This document shows positions 53,144-64,000 of a stretch of DNA of 64,000 nucleotides, piece by piece. Source of the DNA: Colius striatus (lineage: Eukaryota > Chordata > Aves > Coliiformes > Coliidae); contig NC_084769.1 of NCBI RefSeq assembly GCF_028858725.1, forward strand, positions 12,153,501 to 12,217,500, in the 5' to 3' direction. The notes below the pieces were generated by a model. It saw only the letters and a program-made list of their open reading frames with translations, was not told the DNA's origin and ran no database searches. Within the stretch, counting starts at the first letter, position 1, and the number at the start of each line of letters is the position of its first letter. Position numbers and translations under genes: made by a program.

Positions 53144-53683
53144 AATTTTGAAGTGTTCAGTTTTAGCATCAATTTTGTAACGTTAGAAAAACATAGTACT
53201 ATTAATATGTGAAAATACATCACGAAAAGAAACATGAATGATACTCTAGAATCGAAACTACCAATTCCTGGTACCTCTGTATATGTAAACTTCTTGGAGA
53301 AGAGGCCATAGTTTACTCCACAGTGAAATCTTGCCTTATATTTAGGCTTCCAGAAGCTATCATGATGCAAAAGCTAAATAAGATGAAACATAAGAGCCTT
53401 AAAATTCTTTGGTTCATTACCTAAGGAACGCATTCTTGATATCCAGAACTAAAAGATGTCCATGTTGGATCTGGAATATGCCTGCTTCTTATACATGCCT
53501 ACTTAGTTGTTTTCTCTCAATTACTTTTAAACACGAGGTTATAGTTGGTCATCTTTCTCCCTTTCCTTGATTTTTACAGTTGCACGTTTTTTGTGGAAAA
53601 AGTGTTTTGGTTTTTTTTTTGCTGTCTTTGAGAGAAGAACTCCAAAATATGTGTTTTCTATTTATATTGAATTTTATGTACAA

Positions 53684-53852
53684 AATTGGAGCAGGCTGCC
53701 CAGGAAAGTGGTGGAGATGCCACCCTTGGAGGTATTTAAAAGCCGTGTAGATGTGGTGCTTAAGGACAAGGTTTAGCAGTGGACATGGCAGTGTTAGGTT
53801 AATAGTGGAACTCAATGAGTTTTTTTTTCCAGCCTAATGATTCTTTGATTCT
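53684..53852 (+). repeat. CR1 LINE 3' fragment, different subfamily
   Basis: GGAGCAGGCTGCCCAGGAAA, then GTGGTGGAGATGCC, AAAAGCCGTGTAGATGTGG, and CCTAATGATTCTTTGATTCT at the end. The tail differs from the GGATGATCT..CCCTTCC type seen elsewhere in the window. Confidence 0.8.
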
Positions 53853-54954
53853 AAACCAAAAAGACCTGTCCCAAATTATGCCACACTGAAGAACTGTTTC
53901 ACTGTCTTTATCCCTAGAGTCCAAGCACTGGGCAGCTGGAATAACCAACCACAGAATTCTTGAGTTTTGTTCTACTTGTGTATGGTTAGTGACAGCATTG
54001 CGTAATAACCCAAGATAAGGCAAATTCCATCTGATAGACAGTAGTATTTACATATAAAAATGTCTTCCCATGGAAAGGGAACTGTGAATGCAACCTTGGT
54101 CAGCTGCAGTATGTAGCACCTGGCAGGAAAATGCCACGGAAGTGAGCACCACTGTAGTAGTTGAACGTAAAAGAGGAGCAGTGAAAACCTTTAAGTGTGA
54201 ATTCCTGGTAAGTAAAAGATGCCCTGTGGAAGCAGCTGGTGAAAATTCAGCGTGTGAGTTTACAAACCTTCACTGAAATGCAGAAAAGCCTAACTTGCTG
54301 CAGTTTGTGGAGCTGCTTGGAGGCATAAAACACAGCTCAAGGGCTTGTGTTTGGAAGGCTGTTTATTCCAACTTTATCCACCAGTGCTGCCTCTCTGCAG
54401 ACTTTTCTTCTGTCCCTTGAAAAGCATAGCTTCAGTACTAAGGGCTACTTGTGAGCCAGGATTTTCAATGTTTGGACAAACATCAAGACACTTATCAGTT
54501 TCAGCAACTTTAAATAGGCATCTGAGTTAACTGTTTTTAATAAAACATGCTCCAAAACATCAAGCAATAATATTATTCTTAGTACAGATCATGCTTGCCT
54601 TCAAAACACTGTAAATCATCAGTTGGCTAAGTCAGCTGCAGAAACTGTGGGTCATCTGAAAGAACAGTGTAGAAGAGGCTAGTGTTTGAAACTCGGTGGG
54701 AGCTGCTGTGCTGTCCTCCTCCTCACCAGTCTGGCTAACCAGGTGAGACAATATACTCTCAGTAAGACCGTGTCCTAACATTGGCAAGTGAAGACATGGG
54801 TTGTAGTTGAGGAGGAAAAAAACTCGCCAAAGAACCAAACACCACCAAAACAAAACCAAGCTCAACCCTAAAGCCTCTATTTGCAGTTTAAGAATAGTAA
54901 CAGGTACAAAGGTGAGAAGTTTTTGCGGGGCTTTACTTTCCTCTGTTCACTCGT

Positions 54955-57350
54955 GTTGTGGCCGCCGGTGAGGAATGGTGACGCTCCTCTTCCCTGAGGC
55001 AGGAGCCAGTCTCCTTTTCCCATCCGCTTCTAGGGAAAGCTATATCCTCCCCCAAGCCTCGAAGAGGAGGCAGAACACCGGCGACAGATAAGGCGGCTCT
55101 CCTGCCGTTCCGGCGCGGGCGGGCAAGCGGCGGCCGCCGTCAGGCGCGAGGGGCCGCCCCTGGGGAGGCGCCAACGGCCGCCGCGGAGCGCCGAACGAGT
55201 TAACGGCCGCCGGGCGGCGGCCCGCCCCTCGGCAGCTCGCATTGGCGGGCCGGCTGGAGGCGGCGGCCAATGGCGGCAGGCGGCGGTGGGGGGCGCGCCA
55301 ATGGGGGCTGGCTGGGGGCGGTGGCGGGGGCCGGCGCGGCCGGCGCCCGGTTGAATGGGGAGTACAAAGAGACGCGGGGCCGGGACGGGCCGCTGCCGCC
55401 GTCCCTGACAGAGGCGCGCGCGGGGCCGCCGTCGCTCCGTGCCGTTGGCAGCGCGGAGGAGGGAGCGCCGCGCCCCCGCCTTTCTCGTCCTTTTTGCTTT
55501 TCCCCCCCCCCACCCCCTCTTCAGATTGGCTCGTTTCTCCCCTTCCCCGGTGCCTCTGGAAGAAGCGCTCCCGCTGCCCGAAGGCACCGCGGCGTAGCGG
55601 GAGCGGCAAGCGAAGCGGCGGCGGGCGTGTGCATGAGCAGCGCGGCCGCCGCCGGCCCTGTCTTGCCGCCGGGGCGCTGCCGCTGGGAGGCGAAGCGAGG
55701 TGGGGGCGCCGCAGCCGCAGCCCGGCCCGCCCAGGGCAGCCCCGCCGCGCCCAGCGCCGCCCCGGCAGGGGATGCTCCCGTCGCCGCCGGCCGCCGCGGC
55801 CCGACGAGCCTGAGCCTCCGTGCCCTCCCCGCCGACCGGCCCGCGGTGAAGCCGGTGCCGCCGCCCGTCCGCCCCGCGCCTGGCCCCGAGCGGCGGGTGC
55901 CGGGCCGGCGCGGCGCGCTGCGATGCGGCTCCCCCGCGGCGCCCGGAGCCCCTGCGGCCGCCGCGGCTCGGCTGAGGGCGAGCTGCCGTGAGGCGGGGGC
56001 GTCCCGGCCCCGGCGGTGCCGAGCTTGCTCGGGGGGTGTCGAAGCACCGGGGCCGGCGATGGCGCGCGCCTCCGCCGCGCTGCCCTGAAAGACCTGCCGG
56101 GGAGATCCCGGCTCTGGGGGACGCTCGGCTGCTCCAGAGACTTTGGGAGCGTTAGCGGGTTTTTTTTCCTCTTTTTTTTAATCCCCTTTTTTGGTTGGTT
56201 TTTTTTCGTCTTTTTTTTTTTTTCTTTTTTTTCCTCTTCTCCCTCCTATCTTTTGGGCTTTTCTCCCCATCAGCTCGTCCCCCGCGGCAGGTGAACCCTC
56301 TGCACCTGCCCAGCGGTTGTCCCCTCATCCGCTGCCCTTACTCTCAGGGTATGTCCCGGTCCAACAGCGTCAGCCCTCCGGGCTTCGGCAGCCCCGCGCC
56401 CTGGGCAGGCACGGAGCAGCACCGCTCAGCCTGGGGCGAAGCAGAGGCCCGGGCCAATGGCTACTCCTATCCACCACCACCCAACAGGTCCTTGGACAAG
56501 AAGGCATCCCGCATGTCGAGCAGGTGGAGGAGTGAAGAAGACTATGAACCTCAGGCAAGCAGAAGCCACAGGGAAAGCGGCTGCAGGATGATGAGCTTTA
56601 GGTCTAAATCTGCCTGGCAGGAACATAGTGATGACAGCAGACGTCACCGGTCCCGCCAGCCGCCCGGTGGTGATTCCCCTGCTGCCCCCAACAATGCCAG
56701 CCCTCGGCAGCTGGGGGAGCAGGGGGAGGTACGGCCCCGGTCTGTGGAGCTGGGGTTGGAAGAGAAGCGCATCAAGGCCAAGATTGAGGAGCTGGAGGAG
56801 GAGGACGGGGACGAGAGGGACTCCGAGGTGGCCTTCTCCATGGGCAGCTGTTGTAATAGCCTGCTGCAAATCTTCAGGTCCAAGAAGTTCCAGTCGGAGA
56901 AACTGGAGCGCCTCTATCAGCGCTACTTCTTCCGACTCAACCAGAGCAGCCTCACCATGCTCATGGCCGTGCTGGTGCTGGTCTGCGTGGTCATGCTGAT
57001 TTTCCATGCTGCGCACGGCCACTATGAGGTATCCTACGTCGTGGTGCTCTCTGTGGCAATCCTGCTGATGGTGGTGCTGTGCATGGTGTGCAACCGCAAC
57101 GACTTCCACCAGGACCACATGTGGTTGGCGTGCTACTCTGTCATCTTGGTGATCCTGGCAGTGCAAGTGGTAGGGGTTCTGCTGGTGTGGCCCAGGAGCG
57201 CCTCGGAGGGCATCTGGTGGACCGTCTTCTTTATCTACAGTATCTACACGCTGCTGCCAGTGCGGATGAGGGCCGCGGTCATCAGCGGGGTGGTGCTGTC
57301 TACCATCCACCTGGCCATCTCCCTCAAGATCAACGCGGAGGATAAGTTCC
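54955..57350 (+). promoter_or_regulatory. ADCY5: ADCY5 CpG island and promoter region
   Basis: Very high G+C and CpG density from about 54955 through coding exon 1, interrupted by the T-rich tract at 56159-56273. Three CCAAT motifs (ATTGG 55241-55245, CCAAT 55267-55271, CCAAT 55298-55302) lie 26 and 31 bp apart, an NF-Y-type arrangement. GC boxes are abundant and no TATA box is evident. The start site is probably downstream of 55,310 but cannot be fixed from sequence. Confidence 0.7.
55350..56350 (+). other. ADCY5: ADCY5 5' leader (GC-rich, with upstream ATGs and a poly-T tract)
   Basis: Predicted 5' UTR. Upstream ATGs that open short frames include 55355, 55922 (ends 55991) and 56059 (ends 56088, with G at -3 and G at +4). 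A longer frame runs from ATG 55633 to 56088. The stretch 56159-56273 is almost pure pyrimidine and ends in CAG. Another pyrimidine-rich run ends in CTCAG three bases before the ADCY5 ATG, so a spliced leader is possible. The long + strand frames here reflect the lack of stop codons in GC-rich DNA. Confidence 0.5.
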
Positions 57351-57361
57351 TCCTGAAGCAG
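56351..57361 (+). CDS. ADCY5: Adenylate cyclase type 5, coding exon 1 (partial gene, continues beyond window)
   Basis: The frame gives 337 residues ending FLLKQ at donor GTAGGC (57362), phase 0, the same junction as in mammals. ADCY5 is a plasma-membrane enzyme making cAMP from ATP, activated by Gs and inhibited by Gi and Ca2+. It is prominent in striatum and heart. ATG 56351 (G at -3) starts [20 protein letters not shown], matching the mammalian MSxSxSVSPPG start. The open frame reaches further upstream only through the T-rich leader. Seen in order: a disordered cytosolic N-terminus with [14 protein letters not shown] and [10 protein letters not shown]; a Glu-rich stretch near residues 136-162; the [20 protein letters not shown] block; and membrane spans near 200-220, 227-248, 256-280, 287-304 and 306-325. 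The sixth span and both catalytic domains are on later exons outside the window. The N-terminus is about 40 residues shorter than human. Confidence 0.95.
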
Positions 57362-60300
57362 GTAGGCGAACCCCAAGCCGGTTCGAGTGTGTGCCCAGCA
57401 GCCCTACCTACCCACCGCACTGAAGGGCAAGGAAACTGGGGTTGTCTGACTTCCATAGGCCTGCCCAGTGCTGGAAGGCAGCCGGGGCTTCCTGTCAAAC
57501 CCCCTAGTTTGCCTGCCACGAGATGGCAATTGTACAATGTGGTGGCTAGCCTGTAATCTTGTTGCTTTTATAGCTGTGTTTCCCATTGCTGCTTTTCATT
57601 AAGGCTCTAAACGTTTAAGAAATGTGCCTTGCTGGTTTCCTGTGACTGCTGCTTCAGCGCCGTTAGCCAGCCCTGCTAAAGTGCCCTTCGGTTGTGTTTA
57701 ATGTAAACAGCTCTTCACTGAGCACACCTGTGGAATGATATCCACGTGTGCTGCTGTGTTACTGAGAAATGTGTGGAAAGTCTTGCCTTTTTTATCAGCT
57801 AGAGGTTATCCTTGTGTGTCTCTCCAGAGTCTGGTTTGGCGTCAGTGCAGTGCTTGCTTAGGCATTGGAGAGCGTGCTCCATGGGAAACGTGGAGTAAGC
57901 TCTTGGTTTAGCAAGAAGGTGTTTTGCTCTGAGATCTGCTGGAAATAGCTATGGTGAAGCAGCCCAGAGTTCATATAGAGCCAGAAAAAACCAGAAGTTT
58001 TTAAAAAAGTGTAAATGCAAGTTATTATTTAGCTGTGATGTCATGTTTCACTGGAGCAGTTTGGTTCACGGGAACAATAACACTATTCTCAAATGCATTA
58101 AAGTGCAATTTTTAATTACCATATCTGTATAAACAACGGCACCACTCTTCTTTTCAAGCAAAGCAAGTGGCCTTGGGGCTCATGTGCTCTGAGCTTACCA
58201 GACACCTTGGCAATGGGGAAACCGTTGCCTTAGAACATCGTAGCAATGTGGTAACTGTCATCCTGACAGACAGGACTCTGAACAAGGATGAGCCTGTTAC
58301 AGAGTCAGCCCTGGTGATCGATTGTAACTGAGGATTGTTTATTAGAATCAGATGTTTAGTAGCTTCACAGCCCTATCACAAAACAAAATAAAGCCTCGTG
58401 CTTGCGGTGCCTGCCTTAAATCTTGTGAACTGTTTTGAGTTCCACCTATTGCAGCACCAAGAAAAGTTGTAGGGTTTAAATAAAACTTTGGTACAATGGG
58501 GCTGTCGCTGTTCTGCTCTACAAAATAGCCCATGAAATTTCTTTTCCCCCCTCTCACACCACCCCCTGCTCAGTGAAGTCTGCTTGGACAGTTTCTGGCT
58601 TTGTTCTTAGTTTTTTACAGATATTTTTATAAACTGTACATGGCATATTTTTCTTATGTTTGATATAAATGGCTTTTTGTGCCTTTCCAGCAGAGCACAC
58701 ACTGTAAGCAGGACAGTTGCTGTTTTTCTGCTTGACTTGGAAAAGTTTGCTAATGGCTTCAGCTCTTACTTGCTGGGGCTCTGGTCCTGCAAAGCCTTGT
58801 GTGTCCTCTTAACATTATAAATCGAGACTTGCCCTATTGAGTTCAGTGTTTTTGGAGACTGTATTCTTATAGATGAAGGCAAAGCTCGTCATGATTATAG
58901 CTGAAAGACTCAGCAGCCTGTTACAACCAAGGTTGAATTTGGAGGATACTAATAATTGCATAAAATATCATTATATGAGAAAGTGTTGGGAACTGTATTT
59001 TAATGGAAACGAGCCTAAATCATGAAGGCCAAATGATTAACTTCCTCAGTGGAGAACTTGGGATAATGGAAGCTCTCCCCCTTTCTGAATGTAGCAGGGT
59101 TATTTCTAAGAGGTTGAGCTTGTCTATAAATGTGCACTCATCAAAGGTAAAATCCCAGCCAGTAAGTGATGTTGCAGTATGCACAAATCTCTGCATTACG
59201 CAGTTGCTTTTCCTTTCATACTAGCGTTGGGTTTTCCTGCAGTTTGGCAATAAATATCCCATTAACGAGGAATGTCATAGGAGTACTCTTGCTTTGTTTT
59301 TAAAGGCATCATGTCTCTCCATATTGCACATTCATTTTTCCTGCTACCACCACATGCCGGTCTCTATCTTGTTGTGGTTGGCGTAGCTCTGGGTGAGTTC
59401 AGTGTGGGGTTGTACAAGGCCAAGAATCAGATTCCGTGCACGTTTGCGTATGAACGCGAGCTGCTATCTCTGGCTGTCTGATAGAGAAATCTGTTTCTGC
59501 CGAGCACGTCGCCTCACAGCTATTAGCAGCAGGCCTTCCTCACTGGGGCTGTATCTTGTTGCCATGGAAATGTGTTGTGTTCAGTTCTGCCCCACTGATG
59601 CACACAAGCCCCATTTTCCCCTTTTAAACTAATGGGGTGAAGGCAGACGAAGACCAGATAAATCGAGACGAGGGGGTTAAGTTGTTTTCAGTGACTTCAT
59701 GCTGCCTGTCACATCAGCCTGGGTTTTGTGGAGCAGGAGTGGATGTGAATACATTGGTGACTACATCTCTTTATCTATGGCAGCTGCAGAAGAAATACTG
59801 ATTAGGATGTGTATCTCCTTTCCTCTCTTTTTTTCATGGCATTTTTAACCATAGTTCTTAAGCAAATTCTTCTTTGTGTGGACTTTTTTCTTTTAGTCTT
59901 CTCCCAGTTGTTTCCAAGCCAGGAAAAAAATCATACACTCTTGTTATGATCCACTAACATTCAAAGCTGCGTGACTCTTGTGTAGACTCCTGAGCACTTT
60001 TATGAGGCTCAGAAGCCTGTTAAAAACCTCACTACTCTTCTTTCTTAAGAGGGTGAAATGCTTGATTTTAGCTCCCTTTTGGGAGAAAGGCAACTTGTTG
60101 GATTCCCTTGCTGAGTATGCAGGATTTTATTGTCTGAATTCCCTTCTCCTAGCTCTATCAAACTTCTTTCAAACTGTCTGGTCCAAGGCTGCACTAGTCA
60201 GGCTTCATGAAAGGCTTAAGACGATCCACTATTTCTGAATCAGTAAGGTGACACAAGTAAAGGTAGTTACAGTTGTTCAGTCTTAACTGAGCTGCTTTAT

Positions 60301-63300
60301 TAATAATTCTTCTGGAGTCACTGCAGTTTGAAAATAGGCTCTGACTTGTTTGCTACCTAGAGGAATCTGGGGTTTGTCTTTCAGAAGAGTACCCTGAGCA
60401 CCCCTAGCAAAAGCAGGTAGGTATACTTGATAGCTCTGCGAGTCTGATGAGGTAGATGAAGCAATGACCTTGGCTTCTTGAATTGCTGTTTGATTATAAC
60501 AAAAAATGATAATGAATAAAAATTATTGCATTCTATTAAAAAGTTACCCAGGAGGAGGGGAGAAAAACAAATGTATATGAGAATTTATTCACATCCAAAA
60601 ACTAGTGTTGGAAGCAGAGCACAATGAATGTATGACACTGCCAACTGCACATCTTGATTGCTTAAAGGTTTTTCTGTGTACCTAAGATCAATTAATTCAA
60701 AGAGTAACTGATTTTGGATTTATTGGGGAGGATATAACTGCATTATCTTTAGGTTTGTGTCCTTGGGTTATTCTAGGACAGTTTGGATTACAAATGTGTT
60801 TCAATTCACACAAGTCTATGACTTCCTCTCTCTGTATATATAGTGTATCTCTGTTTAAGCCAGCATTTTCCATGTGTTGGTTTTGATACATTTTCAGGTC
60901 CTGAAACCACATTCAGCTCCAGGATTCATGTAAGCAGTACTTTACGTGGGAATAAGACTAATACTTCACTGAGAAAGAAATATACTAGTTACTAATAAAC
61001 TGTCTGATGTTCACAACAAACATGACACTGAGATTTATTCTATGTTCTGGTAGAAACAAACTACCTCTCTGACCCACAAACTTGCACAGGAAGAACTAAT
61101 AGTGTAGAAGTTGGAGATGCTTAACTGAAATCATGTGAGTAGACCAGCTGCCCTCAATGCAGATAGTCTTGAGTAAGCGCTGGTATTTTTGTAAGACTAG
61201 GGGCTAAGGGACAGGGAGTTTCATAACAGAGTTTATTGGGCTCTGAATCAGACTTAAAAAGGGATGGGGATTGTGTGTGGGAGTGGGTGAGGGACCAGGG
61301 TAAGGGATAAGAACGCTATATACAAACATCAAACGGACCTGCAGACTGAGGTTAGATATACTCCCATTTTCCCATCCAAACCTGTTTTATTGTAACTTTC
61401 TGAGGTTCCTTGTTCCAAGGATACAGTTAAGCCTTTGTAGTTTATTAACTCGGTGTGAGTGGGTGACTGTTAAGGTACCACGAAACCAGAAGACTGGGAA
61501 AGAGAAATACTTTTTGTTGGGTTTTTTTTTCTGTCTTCTGTCAGTAACCTCATCAAAAGAGAAACTGAAATGTTCTGATCTCTGTCCTCTCCAAGTATTC
61601 CTGCAAAGGATCTCTGATTGCACAGTTCTTGGCTGCCCCAGCACGTGGCTCTTGTTTATAACACTCTGATTCAAGGATCCTGATGTTGAGCTCTTGCTTG
61701 TTCAGCCTCTTTCCATACACCTCCATGACAACAACATTACATTAGCAGTCCTCATCCTTCTGAGAACTGTGTGTGTGTTGGCCTTTCTCCCTATCGTCAT
61801 TAATGGTACATAACTGATGCACAGCTGACCGGTGGCTCTCTTTAAAGTGTAGCATTTCAGTTTAACCATTTCTATGAAAACATTGATATGAAGTCTTGTG
61901 CAGTCTCTCTTTTTCAAGTCTCTAAATGAACTGTCACTTCAGCAGGACTAAAAACAACTTCTTACTGTACTAGGATATTGACTTGAGTCATGGGTATCTT
62001 CTAGTGTCCCATAAAGATGCTTTTTAGATGCAATTAAATGACATTCGAGGAGAAGCTAGTAACATAGCAAGAGAAATAGTACTGTATGTTCCACCTCAGC
62101 ATGCTTAAGATATGTAGGTGATGACTGGTTTTGAGACTAAGAGATTCTCAGAAGTACATTACTCAAGTTGCTATGTTGCACTTTCATTGTCTACGAGTGG
62201 CCTTTAATCATAAAGAAAGAGAGATGAGCCACCTGAAATACAGATAGATCTAGGTATTACTTTTATTATGGTTCTTCACTGCCCTTTTTACTTTTATCCA
62301 CCTGGAAAATGAATTTGAGTAATGTTCATTTAGGATGGGATTTTAAGACATTTGGCTACATGGAGCCAGGTACTGTGTGCCTCAAACTGTACTTAATGTC
62401 CTGTTCTGCATAAATGTTGATATCAGTAGAGCTCTCATACAATGAGGTGAGCTCCAGCACTGCTCCACCAACTGAAGAATCTGCCCCAACAGCAGTTTGT
62501 CCAAAGTTAGTGAAGATGTAGTGTTTTGTCCAGAGAAAAAAATGGCAACCCAAAATATTCAGTAACTGTTGCATTGATAGTTGTTTCCCTAGTGTAATTC
62601 TGTAACAGAGGTAATTAATTAAATCTCTGAGGTATTGTATATCAATTAGTCCTTAGTAGGAATATTGTCTGTATCTCTTGGGAGTGCGTGTGTTCCTTGA
62701 GGTTTACAAAAGCTTATCTTTTTTTCTTACCTCCTAAACTACTCTACGATCCTGCAACCTCCTAATCCTCCACACACCCATCCTTGGTTTATCCTCCTTC
62801 CTACCACCCTGCCTTACTTTGTTATTTCACTGTAATGTTCACTGGTATCAAAACCTGTTAGCATAACAGTGGTTGAGTGCTGGGCATCTAATTTCCCTGT
62901 GTTCCTGGACTCCCAATAGGTTTATTGCCCTGGTAAACTGATCCATTTGACATGTTTCTCTCAGCTCTGGGGTAACAATCACAGTCTTACAACTGGCTTG
63001 GATGTCAAAGGATTGAAGATGAAACCTGATGGGGATGACCTAGGAGCATTGCTCTGCCAGATGCACCAGTTCTTGCAAAAGGCTTATTCTTCTAGACATT
63101 TTTATGACATGCTTGATAAAGCAAAGTGTACTAGTTCTGTTTGTCTCTGGAGAGGTGAAGCTATTTCAGCAAAATGTTGAGATTCATCAAGGTGCATGGG
63201 GCAGAAGGATAACTGTCCATGCTCTAATCTTACAAAACAATCATTGACTTGCCCTTCAGCGTCCTGGGCTCAGTGGCTTGGTTTGAAACTGGTGTGACCT

Positions 63301-64000
63301 TTATACTGTGTTAGAGACCTGTCCAAGGCACAACTTCTTATTTGTTTGTTCTTTTGTGATTAACTGCATTCAAATGATTTATAAACCTGAATGGCAGTGG
63401 AAACAAAATGCTGATTATCCTAGTGCTAAAGGCTCACTGGAACTGGTCTTGCCCTCAAAGAGCCTGAGTCAGCTCACTGCTTCCTAAATGCCCTTTTGCT
63501 CCAAGTTCAGTGTTGCTTGGGCAGTGCTGCCGAGGGCTGGGGCGGACAAGGACTGGGACTCTGCCCAGCTGGAATGTGAACTTTGGGCACCAGATTGTTC
63601 TCCAAATGCATTCGATTTGTGTTTGATTAGCTAATCTTCCAGTCATGCACCATAGCTTCCCCTCAGTCTTTTAAGAACAATTGCTAACTTTTTGACCATT
63701 GCAGTAGCTGGAATAGTTACAGTCTTTTGGGAATAGCTGGGTTTGTCTTCATATTTTGGTACTGGATATTGCTCTCGTTTTTAATTGAACTAAAAGAACT
63801 TCCATTCTGCAAGATGCAATGAAAAATCTCGACCAGCAGCTGAAATATCAAGAGGTAAAAACTGAAATTATTTTGACAGCAGCTTCCATGTGTGTGGTAA
63901 AGCAGTCCACCCTTTAGCTGGTGGTGGCTTCTGAGAAGCCCTGCTTTGAAAAGTTATGTCTTCCTCTTTTTTCTTTTTTTTTTTTTTTTTCCTTTCTTGA
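57362..64000 (+). other. ADCY5: ADCY5 intron 1 (partial)
   Basis: No second ADCY5 exon (expected to start LVSNVLIF) was found before the window ends, in line with the very long first intron of this gene in other vertebrates. The stretch is AT-rich unique sequence without clear CR1 copies, ending in a poly-T/pyrimidine run at about 63967-63992. Confidence 0.8.

Larger units (their letters stand above)
46961..54950. other. HACD2-ADCY5 intergenic region
   Basis: About 8 kb of AT-rich DNA with one CR1 fragment of a different subfamily (53684-53852) and a repeated AAAGATCTTT-centred segment (53083-53143). The longest open frame (47725-48210, minus strand) opens with TTG rather than ATG and resembles nothing I know. 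I see no gene. HACD2 transcripts with a longer 3' UTR cannot be excluded. Confidence 0.6.

Noticed and set aside
55040-56047. 335-codon minus-strand ORF and two + strand ORFs of about 250-270 codons in the ADCY5 CpG island
   Set aside because: GC-driven open frames of low-complexity Arg/Pro/Ala composition with no domain. They overlap each other in several frames.
56426-57376. 316-codon minus-strand ORF with many His/Gln residues
   Set aside because: Exact antisense of ADCY5 exon 1. The His/Gln bias is the complement of the Val/Leu/Met codons of the membrane spans.
62947-63180. 77-codon + strand ORF in ADCY5 intron 1
   Set aside because: No similarity to ADCY5 or any known family, and no good flanking splice sites. 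Its length is within chance.
63800-63856. Exon-like segment (NLDQQLKYQE between a CTGCAAG and GTAAAA)
   Set aside because: The acceptor and donor are weak, it matches no part of ADCY5, and the other two frames stop quickly. A chance match is more likely.

Overview
The window is vertebrate nuclear DNA, almost certainly from a bird. Three multi-exon genes with GT-AG introns lie head to tail on the + strand. The dispersed repeats are mostly CR1-type LINE 3' ends finishing in ATTCTGTG-like repeats, the introns are compact, and two promoters sit in CpG islands. The MYLK protein is close to chicken smooth-muscle MLCK as I remember it but not identical: it has KPYFTKKILD, and a shorter acidic tail. 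The species is therefore left open. The gene order MYLK - HACD2 - ADCY5 is the conserved block also found on human 3q21.

Layout. 1-19,435: the 3' end of MYLK. Six exons encode the C-lobe of the kinase domain, the autoinhibitory and calmodulin-binding segment, and the C-terminal Ig domain with its acidic tail, followed by a 1.75 kb 3' UTR. A second product, telokin (kinase-related protein), is predicted from an internal promoter in the intron that splits the calmodulin-binding segment. 19,436-22,080: intergenic, with one CR1. 22,085-46,960: complete HACD2 (very-long-chain 3-hydroxyacyl-CoA dehydratase 2), seven coding exons including a 19-nt microexon, a CpG-island promoter and a roughly 3.7 kb 3' UTR. 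46,960-54,950: AT-rich intergenic DNA. 54,955-64,000: the ADCY5 CpG island, a GC-rich 5' leader, coding exon 1 (337 residues: cytosolic N-terminus and five membrane spans) and the start of intron 1, which runs off the window.

The three products are not one pathway. MLCK/telokin set myosin light-chain phosphorylation in smooth muscle, HACD2 does the third step of the ER fatty-acid elongation cycle, and ADCY5 makes cAMP. Their adjacency is old synteny. I found no bacterial-type system, CRISPR array, tRNA, rRNA or retrovirus, and no convincing unknown protein-coding gene. The points most worth a second look are the embedded telokin promoter, the twin YY1-like start codons and microexon of HACD2, the CCAAT cluster, uORFs and poly-T tract before ADCY5, and a CpG-rich patch inside a MYLK intron that carries an antisense 156-codon ORF.
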